Of a DNA stretch of 64,000 nucleotides, positions 1 through 12,819 are shown in pieces. Both the position numbers and the translations under genes were made by a program. This DNA comes from Cyanophora paradoxa (taxonomy: Eukaryota > Glaucocystophyceae > Cyanophorales > Cyanophoraceae): positions 103,201-167,200 of the forward strand of contig QPMI01000188.1 in the NCBI GenBank assembly GCA_004431415.1. Direction: 5' to 3'. Position 1 is the first letter of the stretch, and each line of letters opens with the position of its first letter. Below the pieces are notes generated by a model, which ran no database searches, had not been told where the DNA came from, and worked only from the letters and a program-made list of their open reading frames with translations.

Positions 1-2652
1 TGTACCCCCCAGTGGCGAGCCCCTGCCGCCCGCTGACCCTGTACCCCCCCAAGGCGTCTTCCACACGAGCCACAACATACCGCCCGAGGACATCCCCTTC
101 TACCAGTGCGGCCGATCCCCCCTCCTTGTCTTTGGCTGTACCCCCGCATCCGCGTCCGACGGACCGGGGGCAGGGAAGCGGAGGCGGTGGCGTGCCGAGC
201 GGCGTCCCACGCGGTGGCCCTCTGCAGGCGCGCGGCGCCCGCCCCCGCCTTCACCGCCCCGCCCCGTCCCGCCCCGCCCCGCCCCGTCCCGCCGCCCCGC
301 CCCTCCGCCGCCCCCTCACAGGCCGCAGGATGGATGCGACGGCCCTCGCGAGCAACGCCGGTACCGTGCGCCCCTCTACGGCTCTGCAGCTCTGCAGCTC
401 GGTCCCCACTGACGTCTTTGCCGGACCAGAGCAACCTGGTGGTGCTGCTGCCCCCGATCCCGGCGTGGTGTGAGGCAAAAGCGCGCGCCTGGCGGCCCCC
501 GCCGCCGCCCCCGGCCCCGCCGGTGCCGGCCCCGCCGCCGCCGCCTGCGGCTCCGCGGCCGGGCGAGGATGGGGGGGCGGAGGAGGACCGTCTGGAGGGG
601 GACGCGCCCCCCGGGGCGGGCGAGGGGGTACCGCAGCTACCGCCGGACCGGCCCTACCTCCTCTGCTGCGTCCGGCGCAGCCCTGAGAAGAACGTTCGTT
701 CGCCCCATCCATTACAGAACTACATAGAGGAAGGAGGCGCCGGCGGCCTCCAGAAATCCTGCACGCCCTCCTTCTTCGCTTCGATCCTTACTGGGCCGGG
801 CCCAGGTCGACTTCTTCGTTCGCCTGTGCCAGCGCGCCTCGGCGCTCCTCGACTCGCTCGGCGTCGTACCCCTCCTCTGCGGCGCCACCGCGGCGCGCCC
901 CTCTCCCCCTCTCGCCCGCCCTTGCCCCGCGCAGAGGCAGAGGCTGAGGCTGCGCTGCGCTGCGCGCAGGACGAGTCGTACGACGCGGGGCTGCGGGGGG
1001 GTCTCCTCGCCGCCTGCCGCCGCGCCGAGGCGCGCCGCCGCCCGCCCCGCCCCGCCCCGCCTCATGCCCGCCTGATCGTTGAGCCCTTGATCGCGCCTCA
1101 GATCCGGGGCTCCCTCAGCCACGACGAGCTCATGGACGTCTACAGCAAGTCCGTATCCCCCGTCCTCCTCCGTCTCCCGTCTCCAGAGCCTAAGAGCGCC
1201 CGGCCCGGCGGGCAGGACGCTGCTGAACGTGCACACGGCTCTCTACGAGCCCTACGGCCTCACCATCGTCGAGGCGGCCGCCTTCGGCGCCCCCTCCCTC
1301 ATCCACCGCGGCGGCCAGGCGAGGCCCGGGGCCTGGGCCGCCCAGCTCCGCTCGGCTCAGCTGAGTTCTGAGCGGGCCGGGCGGGGCGGGGCGGGGCGCA
1401 GGTGGGGGCGACGGACCTGCTGCGGCCGGGCCCCGCCTCGGGGTGGGGCGAGGGCGCCGCCGATGCCGTGCGCTCTCCTCCCCTCCCTCTCCCCCCTCCC
1501 TCCCCCGTCCGCCCGCCCGCCTCAAACCCCTTCTCCCCCGCAGGAGGAGGAGGAGGAAGGGTTCGAGACGGACATGGCGGACCTGGAGACCTGCGCGCAG
1601 GTGCGCCGCTGCCGCGCTGCCGCTGCTGCTGGGCGCCCTCGGGCGAGCGAGAGCAAGCTTAAGCAAGCACGAAAGCTGCTGTGTGACCTAGCGAGCTAGC
1701 GCCCCCACTGAACCCGCCCGCCCGCCAGCCCGCCAGTCCGCCAGCCCGCCTGCCCGCCCCCCTGCCCTATCTAGCTAGCTAGCTAGCTGGCGCCCCCGCC
1801 GAACCCGCTGCGCCTGCCTGCCAGCGAGCCGGCCCGCCCGCGCGCCTCCCTGCCCACCTGGGGGCGTGCGTGCGCGCGGGACCTTGTGGCCGCCGAGCTG
1901 GGTCGCTACTAGTTAAGAGCTAGAAGAACCTAGAAGGTAGTTTGTTAGTGGGGGCTAGAAGGTAGTTAGTTAGTTAGTGGGGGCTAGAAGGTAGTTAGTT
2001 AGTTAGTGGGGGCTAGTAACGAGCCCTCGCAACTCTTAGCTCTAGCTCTTGACAAGTAACTCGCGCAGGACCTGGTCGCCCTCCTCGCCGACCCCCCGCG
2101 CATCGCCGCCGCCGGTCCGTACGCGTCCGGATCCGCCCGACGCCCCCGCCCGAGCGGCAGCGGCTCCGACGCATGCATGCATACATACATGCACCGCCTT
2201 CCTACATACATACATCGCCCTCTTCTTGACCTTGGCTTGTTGGTGCCTGACGCCTCCGCTCACATCAGGGGCGCGGGCGCGGGAGCGGGCGCTGAGCTAC
2301 ACCGAGCGGGAGAACGGGGCGCGCCTCCTCGCCATCCTCCAGGCCTCCGCCGTCCGCCCCGCCCCGCCCCGCCCCGCCCCCTCCAATATTTTAAAAGGCT
2401 ATACGGCCCGGCTAAGCCCGACCCGCCCCGCCCCGCCCCGCCCCGCCCCGCCCCGCCCGCTCCAATATTTTTGGAGGCTAAGCGGCCCGGCTAAGCCCGT
2501 CCCGCCCCTTCTCGCCCCGCCCTGCGCCCTCCGCCGCCTTTGAGCGGGCCGCCTTCGTTCGTTCGCAGAGGGGCGAGGTCGCGGGGAGGTCATCCCCGCC
2601 CCCGAGGCCCGCCGCCGCCGCCGGCGCGGCGCCGGGCGGCCCGGGGAAGTAG
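1..2652 (+). CDS. Family-4 glycosyltransferase, 3' part (5' partial)
   Basis: The C-terminal half of a GT-B glycosyltransferase is read by joining exons. In order the exons show an acceptor-domain piece (FHTSHNIPPEDIPFYQ), a REAEAVA..ALCRR helix, the nucleotide-sugar domain start PYLLCCVRRSPEKNV, VDFFVRLCQRAS, the signature ALYEPYGLTIVEAAAFGAPS, VGATDLL, the exon ending at 1600, DLVALLADPPRIAAA (2069-2114) and ALSYTERENGARLLAIL (2269-2342). The EPYGLTIVEA segment is the GT4 E-x7-E region that binds the sugar nucleotide. A last exon from 2569 gives a TAG at 2650-2652. The intron 1319-1401 begins with GC and ends with AG, restoring HRGGQ-VGATDLL. The intron 1601-2068 holds tandem repeats. The start lies upstream of the window. 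Family membership is clear; the sugar and acceptor are unknown. Confidence 0.8.
1930..2016. repeat. Tandem repeat of about 29 bp, three copies
   Basis: Three adjacent copies of a unit built from CTAGAAGGTAG followed by TTAG iterations and a GTGGGGG block lie inside the 468-nt intron of the glycosyltransferase gene. The first copy is slightly shorter. No function is apparent. Confidence 0.8.
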
Positions 2653-3240
2653 CTATAGCTGTCCGGCGCCAGCCGGCGGCCCGGTGCTGCGCCGGGCGGC
2701 CCGGGGAAGTGGTCGTCCCCTTCCGCCCGCGCCCCTTTCTCCGATCCACCCCTCCTTCCGAAGTTCTCTTTCTGGCCCTCGGACCAGCGCCGGCGCCGCC
2801 CATTCTCTGACGGGCTCTTTACCCAACGCCCCCGCCCTGTCCGGTGCGGCGCCGGGCGGCCGGGGTAAGTAGCTGTAGCTGTCCGGCGCCCGCCGGGTCG
2901 CCCCACCCCTTCCTCCTGGCTCCCCCACCTCCACCCCGGACCCCTTTCTTCCTTGGCCCCCACCCCCTGCCCGCCGCTGGCGCCGACAGCGCTAGCGGCG
3001 CCGGCGCCGGTGCGGCGCCGGGCGGCCCGGAGAAGTAGCTATAGCTGTCCGGCGCCCGCCGGCGCCCCACCCCTTCCTTCCGGCTCCGGCTCCCCCCCCT
3101 CTACCCCGGACCCCTTCCTTCCTTCTCCTTCCGGCCCCCGGCCGGCGCCGTCCCTACCCATGGCCAGACGGCCCCTCTCGCCAACGCCCCCGCCCCATCC
3201 CTGGCCGGACAGAATCCCGCAGACCCTCGTCCTTGCCGGA
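2600..3240 (+). repeat. Iterated copies of the glycosyltransferase terminal exon and 3' flank
   Basis: The block GCCGGGCGGCCCGGGGAAGT occurs at about 2633 and 2693 and, with small changes, at about 2849 and 3014. Three of the four are followed by AGCTRTAGCTGTCCGGCGCC. The last two are about 166 bp apart and are each followed by a similar ACCCCTTCC...CCCGGACCCC tract, so they form an imperfect tandem repeat. The first copy contains the predicted stop codon of the upstream glycosyltransferase gene, so a piece of its 3' end has apparently been multiplied downstream. Confidence 0.7.
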
Positions 3241-3461
3241 GCATATAAAATTAGGCTTACACTATTTGAAACTCGCTGCAGGAACCCTATATATAGCTAC
3301 GCTGTACAGCATGCGGGGAGGGCTCGGGCCCGACATGAGCTCGGTGAACCCGTACCCCAGCGCCTCGTGATCACGAGCTCGAGCTCGGGGCGGGATCCGC
3401 CGTGGAAAGCACCGCCCAGACCTCGTTGTGCCTGCGCGTGCGCGCGCACGCCCGGGGCCGG

Positions 3462-4335
3462 TCAGCTGTCGTGCTGGAGATCGAAGCGCAGTGGGGCCGC
3501 GAGGAGAGGGTACCGGAACCAGAACTTGAAGGGCGGATCGTACTGCGCGAGGACGGTCTTTGGGCTGGGTACCGCGACTCGGTCCCGTCCTAGGGCCTCG
3601 AGCAGCTCGGACGCCTGGTCGTCCCAGCTGCCCTCTGTCGCCCAGCCGCCGAAGCTCCGAACCGCCACCCGCGCGGCCGGCACCTCGCGAATGTATACCT
3701 GCGCCGCGCGCGTGCACGCGTGGGCTTCCATGGCTAGCGCGGCCGAGGAGAGGCGGGCATCGAATTCGAACCTTTTCCGGATTCGTCGGCGCGGGCACAG
3801 CCTTCGTGGACTTGTAGCGCGAGGCAGCCAAGTAGAAGCAGTTGTCGAAGCCGCCGCTGTCTTTACGCCATCCGATCACTGGCGCCTGCGCAGCGTTTCA
3901 ACGCTTGCGAAAGCGACGGCGCGGCCGCGCGGGGAGCGAACAGTCATGTCCATCGTCTCATGTTTCTCGTTGGCCCCGCGGATGTACGAGAAGAGAGTGC
4001 GGAAGTTGCGCTTGCCAGCGTCGCTCATGCCCTGCGCGAGCGCGCGGTCATCGTCGGCGCCGACTCTGCGAATCCGAGTCCGCACGCGCGCCGCGCCGCC
4101 GGCAAACCTCGTCGTCCGCGTGCGTGCAAATCCAGAGGGACGGATCGTACAGGCGGATCTCATATCCTTCGACGGAGACCTCCACGGCGTAGCGCGGGGT
4201 CTCGGTGGCGTGGCTCGCCTGCGCGGTGGCATCGACCTCAGCGAGCGCGGGGTGGCGTGTGTGGTAGCTCCAAGATGTGCGCACGGCTACGAGGACAGCA
4301 ATAAGGACCAGCGCCAGCGCCGCCGGCGCCTTCAT
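3462..4335 (-). CDS. SOUL/HBP heme-binding-like protein with signal or anchor segment
   Basis: Four or five exons join into a SOUL-domain protein of about 200 aa. The first exon (ATG at 4335) encodes a hydrophobic leader (LALVLIAVLVAV) and ETPRYAVEVSVEGYEIRLYDPSLW, the usual SOUL opening. Next come NFRTLFSYIRGANEKHETMDMT, then GWRKDSGGFDNCFYLAASRYKS..PAPTNPEKV, then VYIREVPAARVAVRSFGGWAT and the hallmark AQYDPPFKFWFR near the end. SOUL/HBP proteins bind tetrapyrroles or hydrophobic ligands; several algal members are plastid or eyespot proteins. The usual RRNEVW end is missing. The gene closes shortly after YDPPFKFWFR, probably through a small last intron starting GTACCCTC. It is head-to-head with the gene at 4975. 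Confidence 0.8.
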
Positions 4336-4693
4336 TCTTCAGCCGTGAAAGTTCAGGCGCTTCAGCGAGGGGTACGCAGAACAGCCGAGGAGGGCCAGTG
4401 ACTGTGCCGTGAGGGTCGATTCCCTCCATTACAGCGCACGCTTCCGGTGAGCTGGACCCCTTTTCTGGCCGGGGCCGCCCCCTCCCGCCGGCAGAAAACG
4501 CGCGCGTGCACGCCGGCCCTTCTGGGCGGGCAACGTGCCTGGTAGATAGCAGCCCCATAAGAAGAGACGGCAGTCATTCTATTAAAAATAGTTCCGCCCC
4601 GCGCGGCGCTCAGCGACGGCTCTAATTACTAAGCCGCGCCCCTTCCGCAGCGGCGAGCACCTCATCGGAAGACTCGACCCCGACAGGCCGGGA
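4336..4693. other. Spacer between divergent genes
   Basis: No convincing coding signal. It separates the SOUL gene (-) from rightward transcription and probably carries both promoters. A T-arm-like string near 4410 does not extend into a tRNA. Confidence 0.4.
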
Positions 4694-5000
4694 ATGGCCC
4701 TCTCGGTGTACCGGCTCTATGACCACAACGCCACTCTCCGCGGTGCGGCCTCCGACGTTGCCGTCGCCCGGACCTCGGAATTCCTCCGCTGTCCTGAGCC
4801 GACGGCGGCGCCCCGGTTCCATTCCGTAAAGGTGTTGACTCCCGCTTCCCTTTTCAGGTGCCAGCCTCGGCGCCAACTGTGCGGGGCATGATGAGATTGT
4901 GCGCAAATACCGGTGCCGAATCCCCTGCTGGTCGCTGACAGCGGGGGCGTACTTTTCAGATCAAGCACAGAACCATGAGCGTGGAGAGCATGTCTTCTGA
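4694..5000 (+). CDS. Possible small spliced ORF overlapping the start of the next gene
   Basis: From ATG 4694 an open exon (MALSVYRLYDHNATLRGAAS.., to a GTGTTGACT donor near 4830) can be spliced to an exon beginning after CCCTTTTCAG. That exon reads GASLGANCAGHDEIVRKYRC and IPCWSLTAGAYFSDQ, with a stop at 4998-5000. It looks protein-like (Cys and aromatic residues, good splice signals), but it overlaps in another frame the ATG at 4975 of the SAM-domain gene. The segment may instead be that gene's 5' leader. No family recognised. Confidence 0.2.
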
Positions 5001-7014
5001 CACAAGCCTCGCACCGAGTGTGCCGTCCTCCATGCCGCTGGACGGCAGCGACCGTCCGGTCCGCCTTCCGGACATCGAGGTCCCAGCCTCCCCGAAGCGC
5101 ATCCCCGGTGAGCCCCTCTTTCTCTATCCCTCTTTACCTTTCCGCTGCGCACGCAAGCCGCGCGCGGTCAGTGGGCTGGTCTGACAGCGCGCGGCATGCG
5201 CAGCTGTCCCCTGCAAGGTCCCGCGCGGTCCGAAGGGCGCCGGGAGCGGCAGCGACACGGAGACGGAGTCGGAGTCGGAGGGAGAGGAGAAGCCGACCCT
5301 CTCGGAGCTCTCGCGCCGGAAGCGCGCGCGTGTCAACTACTGCGGTCCGCCCGCTGCCCGGGCGCCCCGCCCCATTCCATTCCGAACCTTTTCGCCCGCG
5401 CAGAGATCGACAACGACGACTTCGTCGAGTCGAACTTTGAGGATGCCCTCTCGCCCGTCTCTTCCCCGCAGGTCCTCCCGCCCGCCCGCCGGCCGCGCGT
5501 CGCGGCCCCGGCCGTGCTGACGTGGGGGCGGCGGCAGGCCGGCGCTCGCTCGCCGTCTGCAAAGTTTGTGGACCGGCGCCACACTGTCCGCTCGCTCGTC
5601 CGTGCCCACCCAGAGTTCAGGCGCAACCGGTGCGGGAGGGCAGACACCTTGTGCTCGTTCGCTCGCCCCCAGGACGCCCGCCTCACCGGCGTCACCTCGC
5701 AGCGCGCGCTACCTTCGCGGCGAGGAGTCCAAGGACGTCCGCACGGTGCGCCCTCCTCCTTCTCTGCGCCCGCGCGGCTGCAGGCCTCCCAGCGCCAACC
5801 ACGCGCTTTCTCTGCGCGAATGCACAGGCGCGCTGGTTCGAGATCGCTCGGGAGATCGGCCTTAGCGCGGCCGAGCTGGGCCCGGTGCACGGGCACCCAG
5901 CGGAGCTCTCCGTCAGCACGTCACCCTCGCTCGTGCCCGGCAGCCCCGAGAGCCTCTCCCCGCCGCCCCTCGCCGACGCGTACGGTGCGCTCTGCTTCAT
6001 GCCGCCCCGCCGCGCTCTCCGGCGCCCCGCTGAGCGCCGCCGGCGTGCAGACGAGGCGTCCTCCGTCGAGTCTCCCCGCTCGCCGGTCCGGCCGGCTCCG
6101 TCCAAGAAGCGGCCGGCCCCGTTCCGCGCCCGCGCCGACGAGGACGAGGACGAGGAAGACGACGAGGGCGCCGCCCCAGTCCCTTCGTCCGTGCGCGGGC
6201 GCCCGCCGGCGGCGGCGGCGGCCCGCTGGGGCCTGTCCTCCCCCACGGCGGCGGCGGCGCGGGCCAAGGGCGCCGCGGCGGCTGCTGCGCCGGTGGCGAA
6301 GCTGGGGCGGCGGGGCAAGGCGGCGCTGTGCGACGCGATCATGCGGCACCCGGACTTCGCCGGCCAGCGCAAGCGCCTCCTGGGAGCCGCCGGCCACGTC
6401 ACGCGCCTCCCGAAGGAGCGCCTCCTCGAGATCGCCAGCGAGCTCGGCGTCGACGTACCCGCCTACGAGGCCGCCCGCCCCCGGCGCCCGCGCCCTCCTC
6501 CCCTGCGACCGCGCCGACTCGCCGGCCCGCGCCTTGAGAAGCCGGCCCGCGGCCCGTGCAGCGGCCCGCCCCGCCCCGCCCTCGGAGGGCGACGAGGAGG
6601 ACGACGAGGCGCGCGCCCGGCCGGCGCCCCGCCCGCCCCGGCCCGTCGCCCTCCCCGCCCGCTTCCGCGCCCGGCTCCGGCGGTGGCCGCCCGAGGCGCG
6701 CGGCCGCTGCCAACGACGCCCTCTCCCTCGTCTCGTTCGCCCTGGCCGACCCGTTCGTCGGCGGCGGCGCCGCCCCGCCGGCGGCGGCGGCGCGCGCCCC
6801 CGCGGGCCCCCTCCGATCCTTCCGCTCCGTGGCTGAGTTCCTCGCCGCTGCGGGCTGCGGGCACCTGGCGCCGCGCTTCGCGGCGCACGGGATCGACGGG
6901 AGCGTCGTGCGGAACCGGCGCTTCACGGAGCTCTTCCTCGTACGGGTCCTCGGCGTCCCCGCAGGCGACGCCATCCGGATCATGGACCTGCGCGACCGAG
7001 CCCGCTTCCTCTGA
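4975..7014 (+). CDS. SAM-domain protein with duplicated HPxF module
   Basis: Exons join from MSVESMSSDTSLAPSV through an acidic Ser/Glu stretch (SGSDTETESESEGEE) and KPTLSELSRRKRARVNY, a basic nuclear-localisation-like patch. An internal module occurs twice. Copy 1 is LVRAHPEFRRNR..RYLRGEESKDVRT..WFEIAREIGLSAAEL. Copy 2, at about 6310-6470, is ALCDAIMRHPDFAGQRKRLL..LPKERLLEIASELGVDV. The C-terminus (SVAEFLAAAGCGHLAPRF..GIDGSVVRN..VRVLGVPAGDAIRIMDL) has the pattern of a SAM domain (hydrophobic helices, IDG, LGV.AGD.IRI). SAM domains self-associate or bind RNA or proteins. A nuclear scaffold or regulator is an inference. Stop at 7012-7014. Confidence 0.65.
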
Positions 7015-8670
7015 TCCGAGCGAGCGAGGCCCGGCGGCTTTACTCGCCTTTTCGCCGGCGTTTTTCTCCTTCTTCTTCTTTCGGCCCTCCTTTAACATAG
7101 CACCCACCGCCTGTACACTCGCTCACTCTTTCTTTCGCCTGTTCAGCCGTTTCATCAGACGGATCGTTGTTATTATTATTATTGTCTTTGCGCCGGCGTG
7201 CGTTGCGTTAGCGCCCTGTACACGTTATGCCTGATGTCGCCTTCAGTCCCTGTACTGACCTTGGTGACGAACTTTGGCGGATTTGATCCTTTCTTTTGGT
7301 CGTAGTGTCGAGCCCCCGCGATGCGTCGCCGCCTTGGCGTCGCGGCAGCATCCTGTAATTTTACTATTTATGTGTGCCAGTCCTTTCTTTTAGATCTGAG
7401 CCCCGGGCCCCCACAAGAAGAGGCGTCGGTCAATGTCCATCCTGTACAGTGTACTCCTCGTCGTTTCAAAGACCCCCTTAAGCTCGTCACGGATGGAGTT
7501 GTAATTAGAGAGCTCGGCCGCATGTAGATCTTTCGAACCCAGTCACTCATCATGAGTGACCTGAGCTCCCCCTGAGGCCTGTACTTTCTACTGTAGAACC
7601 GTTTTACCGATGTTATGCGCTAGACACCCCGTCTAGGATGTATTCTGATGTACATAGCTGCAAATGCCCCCCACCTTGTAATTTAGTAATGTAACTTAGT
7701 AATGCATAGATCTAGATTCTAACCTGGACATGACATGAGGCCCCGCGGCATCTAACCTTGAAGGCCTTGAGGCCCTGAGGCTTCAAGGCATGAAGACTCC
7801 CCGGCCCGGGTCCGAGCTCGAGCCAGCCGCCGCGGGCCGCCCGGGCGCCCCGCCGCGGCGGGCCGCCGGCGCCTGGCCCCCGGGCCCCACCCGAATTCGA
7901 AACTTTGAAGAAATTTGAAACTTCAACTTTGGCAAGGCTTGTCCTCATGATCATGACTCAGTGAAACTCAGCGGCTCGGAGGGCTCGCGGGCAGGGCCTT
8001 CATGATCATGGTCATGATCATCATCAGGCCTAGAAAATTAAAATCGATCCGATCCGGATCCACTGGGCCACTGGGCCGGGCCAGATCCCGAGTCCTGCGA
8101 CCGAGCCCTAGGCCTTGAATAGGAAGGCCCGGCCCCCGCGGCCGGCGCCCCGCCCGCCCCCCCCGCCCAGCCCCCCCCCCCCCCGGGACCCCCCTGGGCC
8201 TTCCCCCCCCCCCCCCCCCCCGGGGGGGTCCCCTGAAGCAGCCTCCGAGGCTCGGCGGCCTGCGCCACTGCGCGGGAACACGTGGGCCCCTCGCCCTGCA
8301 CTGGCTCTAGATCTGTAGTGGGCTCACAGTGATGGAGCTCTTCTAGATCCGCTCACTTGAAAGCTATCCAATCTACGTTCAGAATTGGACAGAATCACAA
8401 AACGACCGCGAGAAAAATCAGCGCTACTGAAACAACCAACGCTATTAGTACTGAAAAAACGCCCTTCTGCAAAAATGTTGCCGGCCTGGCAGACTGCAGC
8501 TGTACACGAGAGTTCGAGTGGGGTCTGTGGCTGTGCAAATCTAAGCAAAAGAGAGGAAACTGCAACTGTACAGAGAGATCAATAGGACTTGGTTCCTGCC
8601 CTCTCAAAGGGCCTTTGAAACTGGACTGAACGCGCTCTTGGCCGGCCCGCCAGCAGGCGGCCCGGCCCGC
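7015..8670. other. 3' flank and gene-poor spacer
   Basis: No supported gene. The segment holds the T-rich 3' flank of the SAM gene (7060-7200), CATGATCATG-type palindromes near 7948 and 8000-8025, a GGCCTTGAGGCC-type palindromic cluster near 7755, and long C runs between 8158 and 8227. Short ORFs here look like chance. Confidence 0.5.
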
Positions 8671-9994
8671 CTACAGGTCGAAGCAGCCGTCCGAGCCCGA
8701 GCTGTAGTCCCGCGTCCTGCGGTGCTTCGCCCCGGAGTAGCTGCGCGCGTCGGCCAGGGGCAAAGGCGTCAGCGGAGCGCGGGGTGGCGGAGCGGAGCGG
8801 AGCAGAGCGAAGCGTAAGCGCGGCGCTCGCGCACCGGCGGTCGATCGCGCGGCGCGTCTTGTACTTCTTGGCGCGGCTCTTGAGCGCCTCGAAGCGCTTG
8901 CCGTCGATCAGCGCCTTGAGCCGCTCGCGGCCGGCCTCGCCGCCGGGGATCTGCGGCGCCGCTTTGAGCAGCTGCAGCGCACCTCGGGCTCGGATCTGAG
9001 CGGCCCGAGGCGGCGTACCTGCGAGCCCTCCTCGGCGCTGTGGTCGTCGTCTTTCACGAGATCGGGCATGAAGCAGTGGTCGGAAGCGTCGCGCATGTAG
9101 CGCAGCAGCAGCTCGTCCGAGACGCGACCGCCTGCAGCTCATTAGCTTCAACTAGGAAGGATTCGAGCAGGACGCGGGCGGGCGCTCCCGCACCAGCGCC
9201 GGCGGCAGAGCGGAGCAGGGCGCGCCAGGCCCAGGCCACGGCGCTGTCCGGCTCATAGAACTCCATGCTGAAGCTCGCCTCGCCCTCTTTCCAGTTCAGC
9301 TTGAAGCCGGAATCTGCGAGTGGAGAAACAGCGTTACATCATCGCTTGCCGCTGGTATCATTAGATCAGAACCGCACTGGAGTAGTCCTCGGACAGGTCG
9401 CCCCGGAAATCGATGGCCCGCATCTCATCTGCCGCGTCCGCGAGGATGAAGAGCGCCTCGTTCCCGCGCTCGTATGCGCCGGCGGGCACATCGGAGGCGC
9501 GGGAGAGCTCGAGAACCTGCGCGGACGCGGGCACCGCAGTCAAGCACAGCGCTAGCGGCGGCTTCGGCAGTACAGGTACAGCGGCGGCACGGCCTCGAGC
9601 GGCAGGCGAGCGACGCACCGCTTCCAGCACGGGCTTGAACATGCGGAAGAACTCCATGACCTCCGCGCTCTGTTCCTCGTATCCTGACGAAGCGTGAGAC
9701 CGAAAGCGGACACGACGTCGACCGAATTTTTTGGGACGGACCGTCATGCCAATCGGCATCCACAAGTTGCCAAACCATCTTGACATGACCCTTCATTTCT
9801 TTCTTCAGCTCCTTCGAATCGGAGAGCTTCGCCCATGCTCCGTCCGAGACGCCGCGGACGCTCTTCGGCGCCCTGGGCTTCGCGGGCGCGCGCGGCCGCT
9901 TCTTGCCAGCAACGGGTGTGCATGTGGGAATGTCGCCAGCGGGAGCTGCGATGGCGGCGGCGCTCGTGGCGCTAGTCTGACCGATAGAAGCCAT
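8671..9994 (-). CDS. Unrecognised multi-exon protein
   Basis: ATG at 9994 opens MASIGQTSATSAAAIAAPAG, then a basic segment (KKRPRAPAKPRAPKSVRG) and KLSDSKELKKEMKGHVKM..DADWHD. A GTCCG..CAG intron leads to GYEEQSAEVMEFFRMFKPVL, then VLELSRASDVPAGAYERGNE and ALFILADAADEMRAIDFRGD. Later exons give GFKLNWKEGEASFSMEFYEP and AVAWAWRALLRS, SDELLLRYMRDASDHCFMPD, and LKALIDGKRFEALKSRAKKY, ending ..YSSGSDGCFDL with a stop at 8671. Splice sites are regular and the frame is kept. I recognise no domain. Predicted cytosolic or nuclear, basic N-terminus. Only 69 bp separate its ATG from that of the divergent Arf gene. Confidence 0.6.
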
Positions 9995-10063
9995 TGCGAT
10001 TTCAAATTAAGGGGGGTGGGGCGGTAGGGGGGTAGAGGCGCAAGCTGGGGGTTCATCAGAAGA

Positions 10064-12514
<2,451 letters not shown>

Positions 12515-12819
12515 ATGGTGCGCGCTCAGATCAGATCAGATCGGATCGGATCGATCAGATCAGATCTGATCGGCGCGGCAGGCGGCGGACGCGGCGGCGG
12601 GGCGCGTCGTGCCGCTTCCCCCGGAGCCCGTCCAGCGCCCTCCCCTCATCGCCGTCCGTGCCACGCCTCGAAAAAGCCTAAAGCGAGCTCGAGCTCGGGC
12701 CCGGACTGAGGCTGGTGGGCGGCGCGTGCCCGTGCCCGTGCGCAGCGTGCGGAGGCGGAGGCGGAGGCGGGGCAGGGGGCCGCTGCTTCTGCCGGAGGTT
12801 CGGGGGCGCGCGGGGCGGC

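Noticed and set aside
3240-3300. CATATAAAATTAGG and TATATATAG as TATA boxes
   Set aside because: They lie downstream of the SOUL gene 3' end and not upstream of any supported start.
4395-4430. Possible tRNA T-arm (GAGGGTCGATTCCCTC)
   Set aside because: The loop is six rather than seven bases, and no matching acceptor stem or anticodon arm lies upstream.
5196-6836. 546-aa plus-strand ORF
   Set aside because: A different frame of the SAM-domain gene. The recognised modules lie in another frame joined by splicing.
7321-7527. 68-aa ORF downstream of the SAM gene
   Set aside because: No splice partners, no conserved features, and located in 3' flanking sequence.
8158-8227. Long C runs as sequence gaps or artefacts
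   Set aside because: Similar runs recur at many introns with strand consistency, so they look real, although exact lengths may be unreliable.
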